Source: Deltaproteobacteria bacterium
Lineage (GTDB): Bacteria > Myxococcota_A > Polyangia > Polyangiales > Ga0077539
DNA: 64,000 nt
Assembly (NCBI GenBank): GCA_016704445.1
Contig: JADJAE010000011.1
Location: 62,001-126,000 of the forward strand
Direction: 5' to 3'
Position numbers and translations under genes: made by a program. The notes under the pieces are model-generated. The model was not told the origin of the DNA. It did no database searches and saw nothing but the letters and a program-made list of their open reading frames with translations. Positions within the stretch are counted from its first letter, which is position 1; each line of letters begins with the position of its first letter. Below, piece after piece: positions 1 to 7,640 of this stretch.

Positions 1-694
1 CGTCGCGAAGGAAGCCTGCGTTGGGGCGGACGTTGCCGGGGACGTCCCGTGCGTCGTGCACGACCAGCGCGCGGTAGGCCGCTTCAAGCGGCTGCTCCAG
101 GCCGCACCCGCTGCCCCCGGCGAGGTACGCGTAGCAGACGTAGTCCTCGCGGAGGTCATCGAGGTCGGAGCTCGCCGCGTCGAAGGACAGGAAGCTCGGG
201 TACTGCGCAGGGTCCGTGGTGCAGCGCGCAGGGCGGGCGCCCGCGGGCGCGGCGGTCCACGGCTGGTGCGATCGAATCGCATGACCGTAGCGGATGGGGT
301 TGAGCCGGCCGTCGTCATCGACGTCGCTGTTGGAACACGGAGGCACGGTGCTCCCCGGGGTGCCCAGGTCGGTGAAGACGGCGCCGATGCGAAGGCTGCG
401 GGCCGGTGGATGGATCGGGCGCCCGGTGGCGGGGTTCGTCGGCGGGGAGACGAGCGCGCCGACGAAGGCCGCGATGCCGCGCGCGAGGTTGGACTGGCGC
501 TGGTTCATCGAGCCGGAATTGTCGATGACGAAGAGGAGGTCGACGTCGCGGTCGCGCGAGCAGGAGCGCCGAGCGCCGGGAGCGTCCGACGCGGCGTCGG
601 TCGTGGCCGCGTCGGGCACCGCGGGCATGGATGTGGCCGCGCACGATGCGAGGAGCAGCGCGAGCGCGGCGAGTGGGATGGCCGACGAGGTCAC
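1..694 (-). CDS. VWA-domain lipoprotein (partial, C-terminus off the window)
   Basis: The visible 231 residues start at a GTG (694) and open with a lipoprotein signal peptide: a hydrophobic stretch ending in LLASC with the lipobox Cys at residue 18. A von Willebrand factor A domain follows; the first strand reads VDLLFVIDNSGSM, giving the MIDAS metal site DxSxS at D58, S60 and S62. Several cysteines further on suggest disulfides. Secreted VWA lipoproteins of this kind are common in myxobacteria and usually have an adhesive or unknown role. The start is chosen because it gives a full signal peptide; a later ATG inside the mature part would lose it. The specific function cannot be told, and the C-terminus lies beyond base 1. 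Confidence 0.75.
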   Translation of the reverse strand, partial: MTSSAIPLAALALLLASCAATSMPAVPDAATTDAASDAPGARRSCSRDRDVDLLFVIDNSGSMNQRQSNLARGIAAFVGALVSPPTNPATGRPIHPPARSLRIGAVFTDLGTPGSTVPPCSNSDVDDDGRLNPIRYGHAIRSHQPWTAAPAGARPARCTTDPAQYPSFLSFDAASSDLDDLREDYVCYAYLAGGSGCGLEQPLEAAYRALVVHDARDVPGNVRPNAGFLRD

Positions 695-784
695 AGCGGT
701 GGGGATCTCAACACGGACTGCCGACGGCTCGACAGTCCGCACAGGGTTGTGTTGGAGGAGGAGTGCTCTCCCGCAGCGTCTCGA

Positions 785-830
785 TGGTGCGGGCCGTAGG
801 ACTCGAACCTACGACTTCGACCGCGTGTGA
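785..830 (-). pseudogene. Truncated tRNA-Val, 3' half only
   Basis: On the minus strand this repeats the 3' half of the intact tRNA-Val at 2372-2446: the variable region, the whole T arm (GTAGG ... CCTAC), the 3' acceptor strand and an encoded CCA. The copy also carries about 15 bases of the 3' flank (770-784), with few differences. It breaks down inside the anticodon arm, where the stem is altered; no D arm or 5' acceptor strand follows. It cannot fold as a tRNA. The arrangement matches the duplicated att end left by a tRNA-targeted element or the remains of a tandem tRNA duplication. Confidence 0.75.
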
Positions 831-878
831 GGCGCACCGCACCGGGGCCTGTTTCCCCTGTTCGCGTAGTCTCGGCCC

Positions 879-1379
879 ATGTCCTCCTTCTCGCTGCGGA
901 TCGCCACGCCGGACGATGCCACCACGTTGCTGATGCTGGTTCGCGGCCTCGCCGAGTACGAGCGCGCGCCCGGTGACGTCGTCGCCACCGAGGGCGACTA
1001 CGTCCGAGCGCTGTCGAGCTCGCCGCCCGAGATGGAGGCGCTGATCGCCGAAGGGGACGGCGAGGCGCTGGGCTTCGCGCTGTTCTTTCCGACGTGGAGC
1101 ACGTGGCGGGGTCGCCCGGGTATCCACCTCGAGGATCTCTTCGTGGTCCCCGAGGCGCGCGGGCGGGGCATCGGTCGCGCCCTCCTCTCGAAGGTCGCTT
1201 CGATCGCCGTCGCGCGAGGATGCGCCCGCCTCGAATGGCAGGTGCTCGACTGGAACGAACCCGCGATCGGCTTCTACCGCGCGCTCGGCGCCCGCTCGCT
1301 CGACGATTGGACCGCGATGCGTGTCGACGGCGACGCGCTCACGGCCATCGCGACGATCGCCCGCGCGACGCGCTCCTGA
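879..1379 (+). CDS. GNAT family N-acetyltransferase (diamine/thialysine-type)
   Basis: A 166-residue protein of the usual single-domain GNAT length that transfers an acetyl group from acetyl-CoA to an amine. The acetyl-CoA pyrophosphate loop (motif A) is seen at about residues 86-101 as VVPEARGRGIGRALL. Motif B follows as WNEPAIGFYRALGA. The LEDLFVVPE segment and the WNEPAI motif resemble the spermidine/spermine (SSAT) and thialysine acetyltransferase subgroup, so a small polyamine-like or amino-acid amine is the likeliest substrate, but this is inference. It is the only clearly intact enzyme inside the short segment bounded by the tRNA-Val gene and its broken copy. Confidence 0.85.
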   Translation: MSSFSLRIATPDDATTLLMLVRGLAEYERAPGDVVATEGDYVRALSSSPPEMEALIAEGDGEALGFALFFPTWSTWRGRPGIHLEDLFVVPEARGRGIGRALLSKVASIAVARGCARLEWQVLDWNEPAIGFYRALGARSLDDWTAMRVDGDALTAIATIARATRS

Positions 1380-1636
1380 TCCACTCGTTCTTCCGGATGC
1401 GTCGCCGACGCGTGAATTCGCTTTCTCGTGACCGTCGCTCGCGGCTCGACGAGGCAGCGTCTCACCTGGTCGGGTGGCCCAGGCGGTCTCTCCACCGAGC
1501 GGTGCGTGGTCTCCGGGACGACCCCGCCGGGAGGATGACTTCGACACCAGACCGATTCGCACAGCGGCGAGCCTCGGAACTCAGGACCAAAGACCGGCAC
1601 TCCAGCCCGGGTTGAAGCGGAGGAGAATCCGCCGCC

Positions 1637-1936
1637 ATGAGATCACGCCGACCGATCGCCTCTCCGCGCAGCAGCGCGCTCCCCACGCTGGTCGCCCTCC
1701 TCGCCGCCGGGGTCTCCTTCGAGGGGTGCCTCACCGAGGCCCACGCGCAGACGCCTCCCCGGGTCGACGCCGGAACCGGCGCGCGCCCGATCCACCCCCC
1801 TCCCCCGCCGACGCCGCCGGGCGGCATCGCGCCGGTGCATCCGCACCCCACCCCGCCGCCTCCGCCGCCACCGCCGCGGCCCGAGCCCCCCATCTCGGTC
1901 GAAGGTGGCATCGGCAAGGTCAGCGCCCTGAAGTAG
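1637..1936 (+). CDS. Small secreted proline-rich protein
   Basis: A 99-residue protein with an N-terminal hydrophobic segment and a probable signal peptide ending near AHAQT; a Cys at residue 31 sits in an imperfect lipobox (FEGC). The mature part is almost entirely proline with short His/Gly breaks, including a run of eight prolines, and ends in a short IGKVSALK tail. GGAGGA lies at 1619-1624, somewhat far from the ATG. No family is recognised. A translated signal peptide plus a ribosome binding site argue for a real gene, but low-complexity sequence makes a chance reading frame possible. Confidence 0.5.
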   Translation: MRSRRPIASPRSSALPTLVALLAAGVSFEGCLTEAHAQTPPRVDAGTGARPIHPPPPPTPPGGIAPVHPHPTPPPPPPPPRPEPPISVEGGIGKVSALK

Positions 1937-1969
1937 ACGCCAGCCTCTCGCCAGCTCCCAGCGCCGCGC

Positions 1970-2224
1970 GTGTGTCGGCGGGGGGAGGTTCACGAGGCGC
2001 GGGCGTCAGTCCCAGGAGTAGCCGATGAACACAACCACCGATGGGGCGCCGACGGCCTCGCGGCACGCCTCCGTGGTCAGGGTGCGAACGTCGCGGTGCA
2101 GCCCGACGGCGCGCTCGCCGACGCGGTGCATGCGCACGGGGCGGTGTTCATGTCCGCGGCCTGCGCGCTGACGGGCGCGACGTACGACAAGGTCCTGTCC
2201 GCGGTGGGGATTGGTGTGCGGTAG
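1970..2224 (+). pseudogene. Coding-like remnant, C-terminal fragment of an unknown gene
   Basis: From about base 2050 to the TAG at 2222-2224 this frame has the strong third-position G/C bias of real genes here (about 55 codons, with stretches such as GALADAVHAHGAVFM). The upstream part of the frame has no such bias and no ribosome binding site. It looks like the 3' end of a gene whose 5' part is gone or diverged. It lies in the segment between the broken and intact tRNA-Val copies, as expected of decayed cargo. No family was recognised. The rest of 1937-2350 shows nothing else. Confidence 0.3.
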
Positions 2225-2350
2225 CGCGCCGCAGCGGAGGTGGTGCGGGAGCCGATGAGGTCCGCGACGCCCGTCGCCGAGCTCACCGTGGGGACGGCGG
2301 CGACAACGAGCTCCGTGAGGCGCTCAGCAGCGTTGGAAGGGGTGAAAGGT

Positions 2351-2365
2351 CGCTCTCCCAGAGCG
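2351..2365 (-). terminator. Short hairpin after tRNA-Val
   Basis: Six perfect pairs (CGCTCT/AGAGCG) with a three-base loop start 7 bases past the tRNA CCA end on the minus strand. There is no U run. The matching flank beside the broken tRNA copy (about 768-784) has lost the pairing. Confidence 0.45.
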
Positions 2366-2371
2366 TCTCTA

Positions 2372-2446
2372 TGGTGCGGGCAGTAGGACTTGAACCTACG
2401 ACTTCGACCGTGTGAAGGTCGCACTCTACCGCTGAGTTATGCCCGC
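2372..2446 (-). tRNA. tRNA-Val (anticodon CAC)
   Basis: It folds as a full cloverleaf: acceptor GCGGGCA/TGCCCGC, D arm ACTC/GAGT, anticodon stem CGACC/GGTCG with loop TTCACAC (anticodon CAC, reads GUG), T arm GTAGG/CCTAC with loop TTCAAGT, discriminator A and an encoded CCA. It is 75 bases long with CCA. A broken second copy of the 3' half lies at 785-830. Confidence 0.95.
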
Positions 2447-2498
2447 AGCGGGACAGAGGGAATACCTCCCGGCCCTCCACCCTGTCAACGACAATTCT

Positions 2499-3103
2499 TT
2501 ACCCCTTGCGAGATGCCTCCGCGTTGACCGGATCGAGGTCCACCGCGAGCGAGCGCCGCGCCTCGTCCGACAGCGTCGCCGTCGCCTCGTAGCGCGGGTG
2601 GTGCACCCTCAGGCTCACCGCGGTCCCCGGGTCGAGCAGCCTCTCCCGCCCGTCGGGCGGCAGCGCGAAGCTCACGAAGCGCACCGCCGCGACCCGGTCC
2701 TCGAAGCGCCCCAGCGCATCGAAGGAGGCTCGGACCGTCACGTCGCCCAGCTCCAGGGTCAGCGCCTCGTCGAGGCCGACCAGCTCCCTCCGACGGCGCT
2801 CTCGCACCTCTGGGTCTTCGACCTCGATCATCAGCGTGGCCGAGAGGCCGCCGTCCTCGGGGACGAGGTCGTTGTAGACCGCGAGCTCCTCGGCCACCGC
2901 CGACGGCATCGTGATGCGCTCGGCCCGCAGCATCTCCTGCACCTGGCTCAGCACCGTGTCGTGGTCCTCGAACACGAGGGTCATCTCGGGCCGAGGTGCA
3001 CGCGGCGCGCGCGCTTGTGGGCGATGATCCGCTCGCGAAAGCGCGGCCGGATCTGCTCGTACTCCTTGAGCCCGATGAGGTCATCGAGGCGAACCTTGCG
3101 CAT
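2499..3103 (-). CDS. DUF3501 family protein (one-base frameshift)
   Basis: A DUF3501 protein, a family of unknown function usually found beside rubrerythrin and heterodisulfide-reductase-like Fe-S proteins, as here. The N-terminal 41 residues (starting MRKVRLDDLI at 3103) end at HLGP in one frame. The protein resumes one frame over at MTLVFEDHDTVL (2984) and runs to 2499. In family members these two parts are continuous. Restoring one base near 2986, where CCCGAG would become CCCGGAG, gives one unbroken protein of about 200 residues. The stop of the first part and the ATG of the second overlap (ATGA), so coupled translation of two pieces is conceivable, but a consensus or real indel is likelier. 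It lies 26 bases downstream of the Fe-S protein gene in the same operon. Confidence 0.75.
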
Positions 3104-3129
3104 GGCGTGTGTCTCCTGGCGAACCCGCT

Positions 3130-4472
3130 CTAGGGCCCGTCGTCGAGCGTCGTCAACCCATAGGCGTAGGCCAGCAGCTCCACCGGGTGCCTCACCGCGA
3201 CGCGGTTCTCCCTGGCGATGCGCTGCGACGCCAGCGGGCAGTCGCTCGCCACGTAGCGCGCCTCGGCGCCCTCGATCGCCCGCACCAGCTTGCGCGAGTA
3301 CTTCACCCCGAGCTCGTAGTGCTGCGACATCATCCCCCAGGTTCCGTCGACGGCGGAGCACTGCTCGATCACCGTCACCTCCGTGCCTGGGACCTTCTCC
3401 AGCAGCAAGCGCGACGGGTGCGCGATCCTCTGGGCGCGCAGGTGGCAGGGCGCGTGGTAGGCGACGGTGCCGAGCTCGTGCGTGAAGGTCTTCGGAAGCT
3501 TCGCCTCGCGCCAGAGCCGCCAGAGGTACTCCATCAGGTCGAAGGTGTGCGCGCCCACCAGCCTCGCGTCGTCGGTCCCCAGCAGCTCCGGGTACTCCTT
3601 CTTCAGCGTCATCGAGCACGACGGACCGGGCGCCACGATGTCCCTCCCCGCGCGCACCTCCGCCGCGAGATGGGCGACGTTGTAGCGCGCCTTCTCCAGC
3701 ACCCGGTCGAGGTCTCCGGTGTCCATGTTGGGCATCCCGCAGCAGGTCTGGGTGGGGAGCGTCACCCGGAAGCCCGCGTGCTCGAGCACCGCCACGGCGA
3801 GCTCGCCGATGCCGGGGCGGTTGTAGTCCACGAGGCAGGTCGAGAAGATCGCCACCTCGCCGGTCGGCGCCTCCGTGCGACGCGCGCTGCGCTCATGTCG
3901 CTTGAACCACTTCGGAAACGGGGTCACCGCGTAGGTGGGCAGGGGAAACTCCGGCGCGATGCCGGCGACCTTGTCCATCGCCTTTCGCACCAGCGACTGC
4001 GCCGTCACGAAGTTCGCGAGCGGGGCCACCACCCCGGAGCTCAGGACGCCCAGCACGCCGGGCTCCCCGAGGGCCTTCTCCTGAAGCGTGGTGCCCCCCA
4101 TGCGGCGGGTGCGAACGACCTTCTCCCGCCAGAGCAGCCGGGGGAAGTCCACCAGCCAGTCGAGTCCGGGTCGTCGGGCGTGTAGGGGCACTTCACGTAG
4201 CAGAGCTTGCACTGGAAGCAGAGGTCGGTGACCTTGACGAAGTCCTCCGCGTTGAGCGTGATCGCGGAGTGCGCCTGGCCGTGGAGCTCGTGGTTCTCGT
4301 CGATGCGATCGAAGAGGAAGGGAAAGCTCGGGCAGTACCCGACGCACATCCGGCAACCGTGGCAGATCTCATAGACGCGCCGCAGCTCGCCCTCCAGGTC
4401 GGCCGGGTCCCAGAACCGCGGGTCGTCGGGATTGAACGCGGGCGGTCGCTCGGGTGTGGCTTTGATCTCCAC
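3130..4472 (-). CDS. Heterodisulfide reductase-like Fe-S oxidoreductase (GlpC/HdrD type; one-base frameshift)
   Basis: Starts at a GTG (4472). Two 4Fe-4S motifs lie in the N-terminal part: CHGCRMCVGYCP and CFQCKLCYVKCP. The C-terminal part carries two cysteine-rich CCG-type domains (TCCGMPNMD; APCHLRAQ with QCSAVDGTWG). This is the GlpC/HdrD layout, in which electrons pass from the Fe-S clusters to a disulfide or quinone partner. The reading frame shifts near 4164: after PYTPDDP it continues one frame over as LDWLVDFPRLLWRE. Restoring one base (CC instead of C) rejoins them into about 447 residues. With DUF3501 downstream and rubrerythrin upstream it forms a known redox neighbourhood, likely serving peroxide or reactive-sulfur handling. 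The physiological partner is not known. Confidence 0.8.
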
Positions 4473-4540
4473 GGCAGTTCAGCGCTCCGTCGAAGTCGGG
4501 GAAGTGGGTCGTAGGGAAGGATTAGGATGGGAGGGGGAGA

Positions 4541-4571
4541 CGGTCGCCGCGGAGGCCTCCGCGGGCGACCG
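4541..4571 (-). terminator. Strong hairpin downstream of the rubrerythrin gene
   Basis: An almost perfect inverted repeat of 15 pairs (CGGTCGCC-GCGGAGG against its complement) with one bulged base and almost no loop, 5 bases past the rubrerythrin stop on the minus strand. No U run. It would separate rubrerythrin from the Fe-S protein gene downstream. Confidence 0.6.
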
Positions 4572-4576
4572 GGACC

Positions 4577-5002
4577 TTACTGGCCCTTGATGCTGTCGAG
4601 GGCCTTGGCGAAGCGGCCCGCGTGGGACTTCTCGGCCTTCGCCAGCGTCTCGAACCACTCGGCGATGTCCTCGAAGCCCTCTTCGCGCGCGGTCTTGGCG
4701 AAGCCGGGATACATGCTCTGGTACTCCTCGGTCTCGCCATGGACGGCGGCCGCGAGGTTCTTCGCGGTCGAGCCGATGGGCAGGCCGGTCGCGGGGTCGC
4801 CCACCTGCTTCAGGTAGTCGAGGTGGCCGTGCGCATGGCCGGTCTCGCCCGAGGCCGTGTCGCGGAAGAGCCCGGCGATGTCGGGATAGCCCTCGACGTC
4901 GGCGGCCTTGGCGAAGTACTCGTAGCGCCGGTTCGCCTGCGACTCGCCCGCGAAGGCGTGCTTGAGGTTGTCGTGGGTCTTCGTGTTCTGCAGCTTGGCC
5001 AT
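4577..5002 (-). CDS. Rubrerythrin family diiron protein
   Basis: A 141-residue ferritin-like four-helix protein that holds a diiron site and reduces peroxide. The metal-binding motifs are seen in order: GESQANRRY, ETGHAHGHL (ExxH), HGETEEYQ, and AEKSHAGRF (ExxH). The C-terminal rubredoxin domain (two CxxC pairs) of classical rubrerythrin is absent, so it belongs to the short erythrin type and needs an outside electron donor; the neighbouring Fe-S protein is an obvious candidate, by inference. The start at 5002 is chosen over an upstream ATG because GGAGGA lies 9 bases before it. Confidence 0.9.
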   Translation of the reverse strand: MAKLQNTKTHDNLKHAFAGESQANRRYEYFAKAADVEGYPDIAGLFRDTASGETGHAHGHLDYLKQVGDPATGLPIGSTAKNLAAAVHGETEEYQSMYPGFAKTAREEGFEDIAEWFETLAKAEKSHAGRFAKALDSIKGQ

Positions 5003-5089
5003 TGGGGGTCTTCCTCCACCGCGAACCACCCGGTTCATTGCGGCTCGGATGGAGTGGTAAGCCCGCGCTCACCCCGACGGCAAGACCCA

Positions 5090-5527
5090 TCACTCTTCGG
5101 GGCGGTTGTGCACCAGCACCTTGGAGACGCCGTCGAAGTGCACCTCGATCTTGTCGTCGCCGAGCACCTGCGTGACCACGCCGGTGCCGAAGACCTTGTG
5201 GGCGACCCACTGGTCCTTGGAGAACTTGTCCGTCATCCGGTAGCCGTGGATGCGGGCTCCCGGCGGCGGGGCCACGCTGATCTGCTCCTCCGGGGCGGCG
5301 CTCCTACGTGGCGACGCCTTGGGGCGGGGCGCGCTCGTCCCGCCGGTGGTCTTCTCGGCCGGAACCGGGCTCGACTTCGGCGCCCTGTAATTGTGGGTGC
5401 CGTAGCAGGTGCGGCACTCGACCTTCACGGGCTTGTTGTTCACCACCGCGATGATGCGGTGGGTGAGGTCCATTCGGCAGCGCGTGCAATACGCGTCAAT
5501 CTCGATCCCAGCTCGAAGCAGGGCCAT
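5090..5527 (-). CDS. Zinc-ribbon protein with a C-terminal barrel-like domain
   Basis: A 145-residue protein with two parts. Residues about 10-45 hold four cysteines in two CxxC pairs (YCTRC and CRTC), a zinc ribbon. After a Pro/Lys/Ser linker the last 50 residues read WVAHKVFGTGVVTQVLG and IEVHFDGVSKVLV, resembling the small Tudor/SH3-like barrel found at the C-terminus of UvrD/PcrA-type helicases and in RNA-polymerase-binding proteins. A role near nucleic acid or RNA polymerase is plausible but inferred. GGAG precedes the ATG. It is divergent from mazG, 75 bases away. Confidence 0.65.
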   Translation of the reverse strand: MALLRAGIEIDAYCTRCRMDLTHRIIAVVNNKPVKVECRTCYGTHNYRAPKSSPVPAEKTTGGTSAPRPKASPRRSAAPEEQISVAPPPGARIHGYRMTDKFSKDQWVAHKVFGTGVVTQVLGDDKIEVHFDGVSKVLVHNRPEE

Positions 5528-5602
5528 TGCGGTGTTGCTCCATTGGGGGGCGCCGGTCGCGGCTGGTGCGCCCTCGCGCGACCGTGCTAGCAGCCTTGGG
5601 CC

Positions 5603-6463
5603 ATGAGCGTAAAGCCCCCATCGACCTCGGAGTTCGCCCGCATCGTCTCCGTGATGCAGCGGCTGCTCGCTCCGGACGGCTGCCCGTGGGATCGCGAGCA
5701 GACCCTCGCCTCCCTCAAGCGCTACGCCGTGGAGGAGGCCTTCGAGGTCTGCGACGCCATCGACGGCCTCGGAGACGACGCGAAGCGGGCGATTACCGGA
5801 GCAGGTGAAGTCACCCGTCGGGCGGACGACCCCGCGGTCGCCCACCACCGCGAGGAGCTCGGCGACCTGCTGCTCCAGGTGGTGTTCCAGAGCGAGCTGG
5901 CGAGGGCCTTCGGGTGGTTCGGCATCGGGCACGTGGTGCACGACATCTGCGAGAAGCTCGAGCGGCGGCACCCGCACGTCTTCGCCGGCGAGCAGGTCGG
6001 AGGCTCGGCCGAGGTCATCGCCAACTGGGAGAAGCTGAAGCTGGCGGAGAAGGCAGGACGCAAGACCCTCGACGGCATCCCGAAGGGGATGCCCGCGCTA
6101 CTCTACGCGCTGCGCATGGGCGACAAGGCCTCGCGGGTGGGCTTCGACTGGCCCGACGCCTCCGGGCCGAGGGCGCGCATCGACGAGGAGCTGGCGGAGT
6201 TCGACGCCGCGGTGGCCTCCGGCGACCGCGAGGCGATGGCCGACGAGCTGGGCGACGTGCTGTTCTCGGTGGTCAACACCGCGCGCAAGCACGGGCTCGA
6301 CCCGGAGGACGCCCTCGCCCGCACCAACCGCCGCTTCGCCGCGCGCTTCGGCCACGTCGAGGCCCTCGCGAAGGAGGACGGCCGCAGCATCGACGCGCAC
6401 AGCGAGGAGGAGCTCGAGGCCTACTGGCAGCGCGCCAAGGCCGACGAGCGCGCCCGCCGATGA
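5603..6463 (+). CDS. mazG: Nucleoside triphosphate pyrophosphohydrolase MazG
   Basis: A 286-residue protein of full MazG length, which hydrolyses NTPs to NMP and pyrophosphate in housecleaning and (p)ppGpp control. The N-terminal repeat starts LLAPDGCPWDREQT and continues EEAFEVCDAI and REELGDLLLQVVFQ; the C-terminal repeat has DELGDVLFSVVNTARKHG. These E(E)xx(E/D) motifs bind Mg2+. Its stop overlaps the ATG of the next gene (ATGA), so the two are probably co-transcribed. Confidence 0.92.
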   Translation: MSVKPPSTSEFARIVSVMQRLLAPDGCPWDREQTLASLKRYAVEEAFEVCDAIDGLGDDAKRAITGAGEVTRRADDPAVAHHREELGDLLLQVVFQSELARAFGWFGIGHVVHDICEKLERRHPHVFAGEQVGGSAEVIANWEKLKLAEKAGRKTLDGIPKGMPALLYALRMGDKASRVGFDWPDASGPRARIDEELAEFDAAVASGDREAMADELGDVLFSVVNTARKHGLDPEDALARTNRRFAARFGHVEALAKEDGRSIDAHSEEELEAYWQRAKADERARR

Positions 6464-7410
6464 TGCCGCGCCGCGCCGTGTGGTGGGTCGCGCTCGCGCT
6501 CCTCGGGGGCTGCGACCTCGACATGATCGAGCTGCCCTCGCGGCGCCCGTCGCTGCCGACGACGCCGTCGATGGTGCCCATCCCGGCGCCCTCGCCCTCG
6601 CCCTCGCCCGGTCCGGTCGTGCCGCCGGGGTCGAGCGTGCACCTCGCGCTCGGCGCCCCGATGGACGCCTCGCCGCAGGACGAGCTGCTGCTGGTGAAGC
6701 CCCAGTACGTGGTCTCGTACAACCGCTTCCGCAACAACCCCAACTGGGTCGCGTGGCGGCTGACCGCGAGCGACATCGGCACCGTCGGTCGCACCCAGCG
6801 GAGCTTCTCCCCCGACCCGCAGCTCCCGCCCGGGGTGTACCGCGTGTACCACCGCGACTACGCCGGAGGGGGCTACGACCACGGGCACCTGTGCCCGTCG
6901 GGGCAGCGCACCGCCACCTTCGAGGACAACGCGGCGACCTTCCTCACGACCAACATCGTGCCGCAGCGCCACGCCATCAACGCGGGCGCCTGGGCCTCGC
7001 TGGAGCAGTGGTCCGTCGAGAGGGCGCGCGAGGGGTGGGACCTCTTCATCGTCGCGGGCGGCCTATGGGACCGCGCCTGCGCGACGGACCTGAGCCCCGC
7101 GGGCAACGTCGTCTCGGAGGCGTGCCCCACCGTAGGGCGCAGCCCCGACCCGGCGAGGCGGGTGGCGATCCCGGTGGCGACCTGGAAGGTGATCGTGATG
7201 GTTCCGCAGGGACGGGGCTTGGACGCGGTGGGGCCGGAGACGCAGGTGGTCGCCGTGGAGATGCCCAACGAGGCGGGCTCCGGGCGCGACTGGCGGCGCT
7301 ACGTGATGACCGTCGACGCGCTCGAAGCGCGCACGGGGTACGACTTCCTCACGTTGCTCTCGCGCGAGCTGCAGGCGCGCATCGAGGCGCATCCCTACCA
7401 GGGAAACTGA
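6460..7410 (+). CDS. DNA/RNA non-specific endonuclease, lipoprotein (His-Me finger)
   Basis: A 316-residue protein of the NUC1/Serratia nuclease family, which cuts DNA and RNA with a His general base and one Mg2+. The signal peptide ends in a lipobox LGGC at residues 15-18, so it should be anchored in the envelope. A Ser/Pro linker (PSPSPSPGP) follows. The catalytic motif, DRGH in most members, here reads DHGH (YDHGHLCPSGQRT); the metal-binding Asn region follows as NIVPQ...INAGAW..LE. Two Cys pairs probably form disulfides. Its start overlaps the mazG stop. A surface nuclease could feed a predatory or scavenging cell or degrade incoming DNA; this is inference. Confidence 0.88.
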   Translation: MMPRRAVWWVALALLGGCDLDMIELPSRRPSLPTTPSMVPIPAPSPSPSPGPVVPPGSSVHLALGAPMDASPQDELLLVKPQYVVSYNRFRNNPNWVAWRLTASDIGTVGRTQRSFSPDPQLPPGVYRVYHRDYAGGGYDHGHLCPSGQRTATFEDNAATFLTTNIVPQRHAINAGAWASLEQWSVERAREGWDLFIVAGGLWDRACATDLSPAGNVVSEACPTVGRSPDPARRVAIPVATWKVIVMVPQGRGLDAVGPETQVVAVEMPNEAGSGRDWRRYVMTVDALEARTGYDFLTLLSRELQARIEAHPYQGN

Positions 7411-7423
7411 GGGGAAGTGCCCT

Positions 7424-7471
7424 CCCCGGTCAGCGAGCCTTCGTGAGACGAAGGGTATGCGCTGACCGGGG
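7424..7471. terminator. Nested double hairpin between convergent genes
   Basis: A 12-pair perfect outer stem (CCCCGGTCAGCG at 7424-7435 with 7460-7471) encloses a 7-pair inner stem (CCTTCGT/ACGAAGG, 7438-7454, loop GAG). It lies between the nuclease stop and the 3' end of tRNA-Glu, so it can stop transcription from both sides. No U run on either strand. Confidence 0.7.
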
Positions 7472-7480
7472 ATATTCGGG

Positions 7481-7553
7481 TGTCCCCAGGGGGAGTCGAA
7501 CCCCCGTTCGCGACGTGAAAAGCCGCTGTCCTGGGCCTCTAGACGATGGGGAC
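7481..7553 (-). tRNA. tRNA-Glu (anticodon TTC)
   Basis: A full cloverleaf of 73 bases: acceptor GTCCCCA/TGGGGAC, anticodon stem GCGGC/GTCGC with loop TTTTCAC (anticodon TTC), T arm CGGGGGTTCGACTCCCCC, discriminator A. CCA is not encoded (the genome reads CCC). Confidence 0.93.
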
Positions 7554-7640
7554 AGAGCGGCGCGCAACCTACTCGATCGCCACCCGATTGCAACACCTTC
7601 CTTCGCCCGCTCGCCGCTTGACGATCGCTCGCCCGCCGTG

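Noticed and set aside
785..830. A second working tRNA-Val
   Set aside because: The 5' half and D arm are absent and the anticodon stem is altered.
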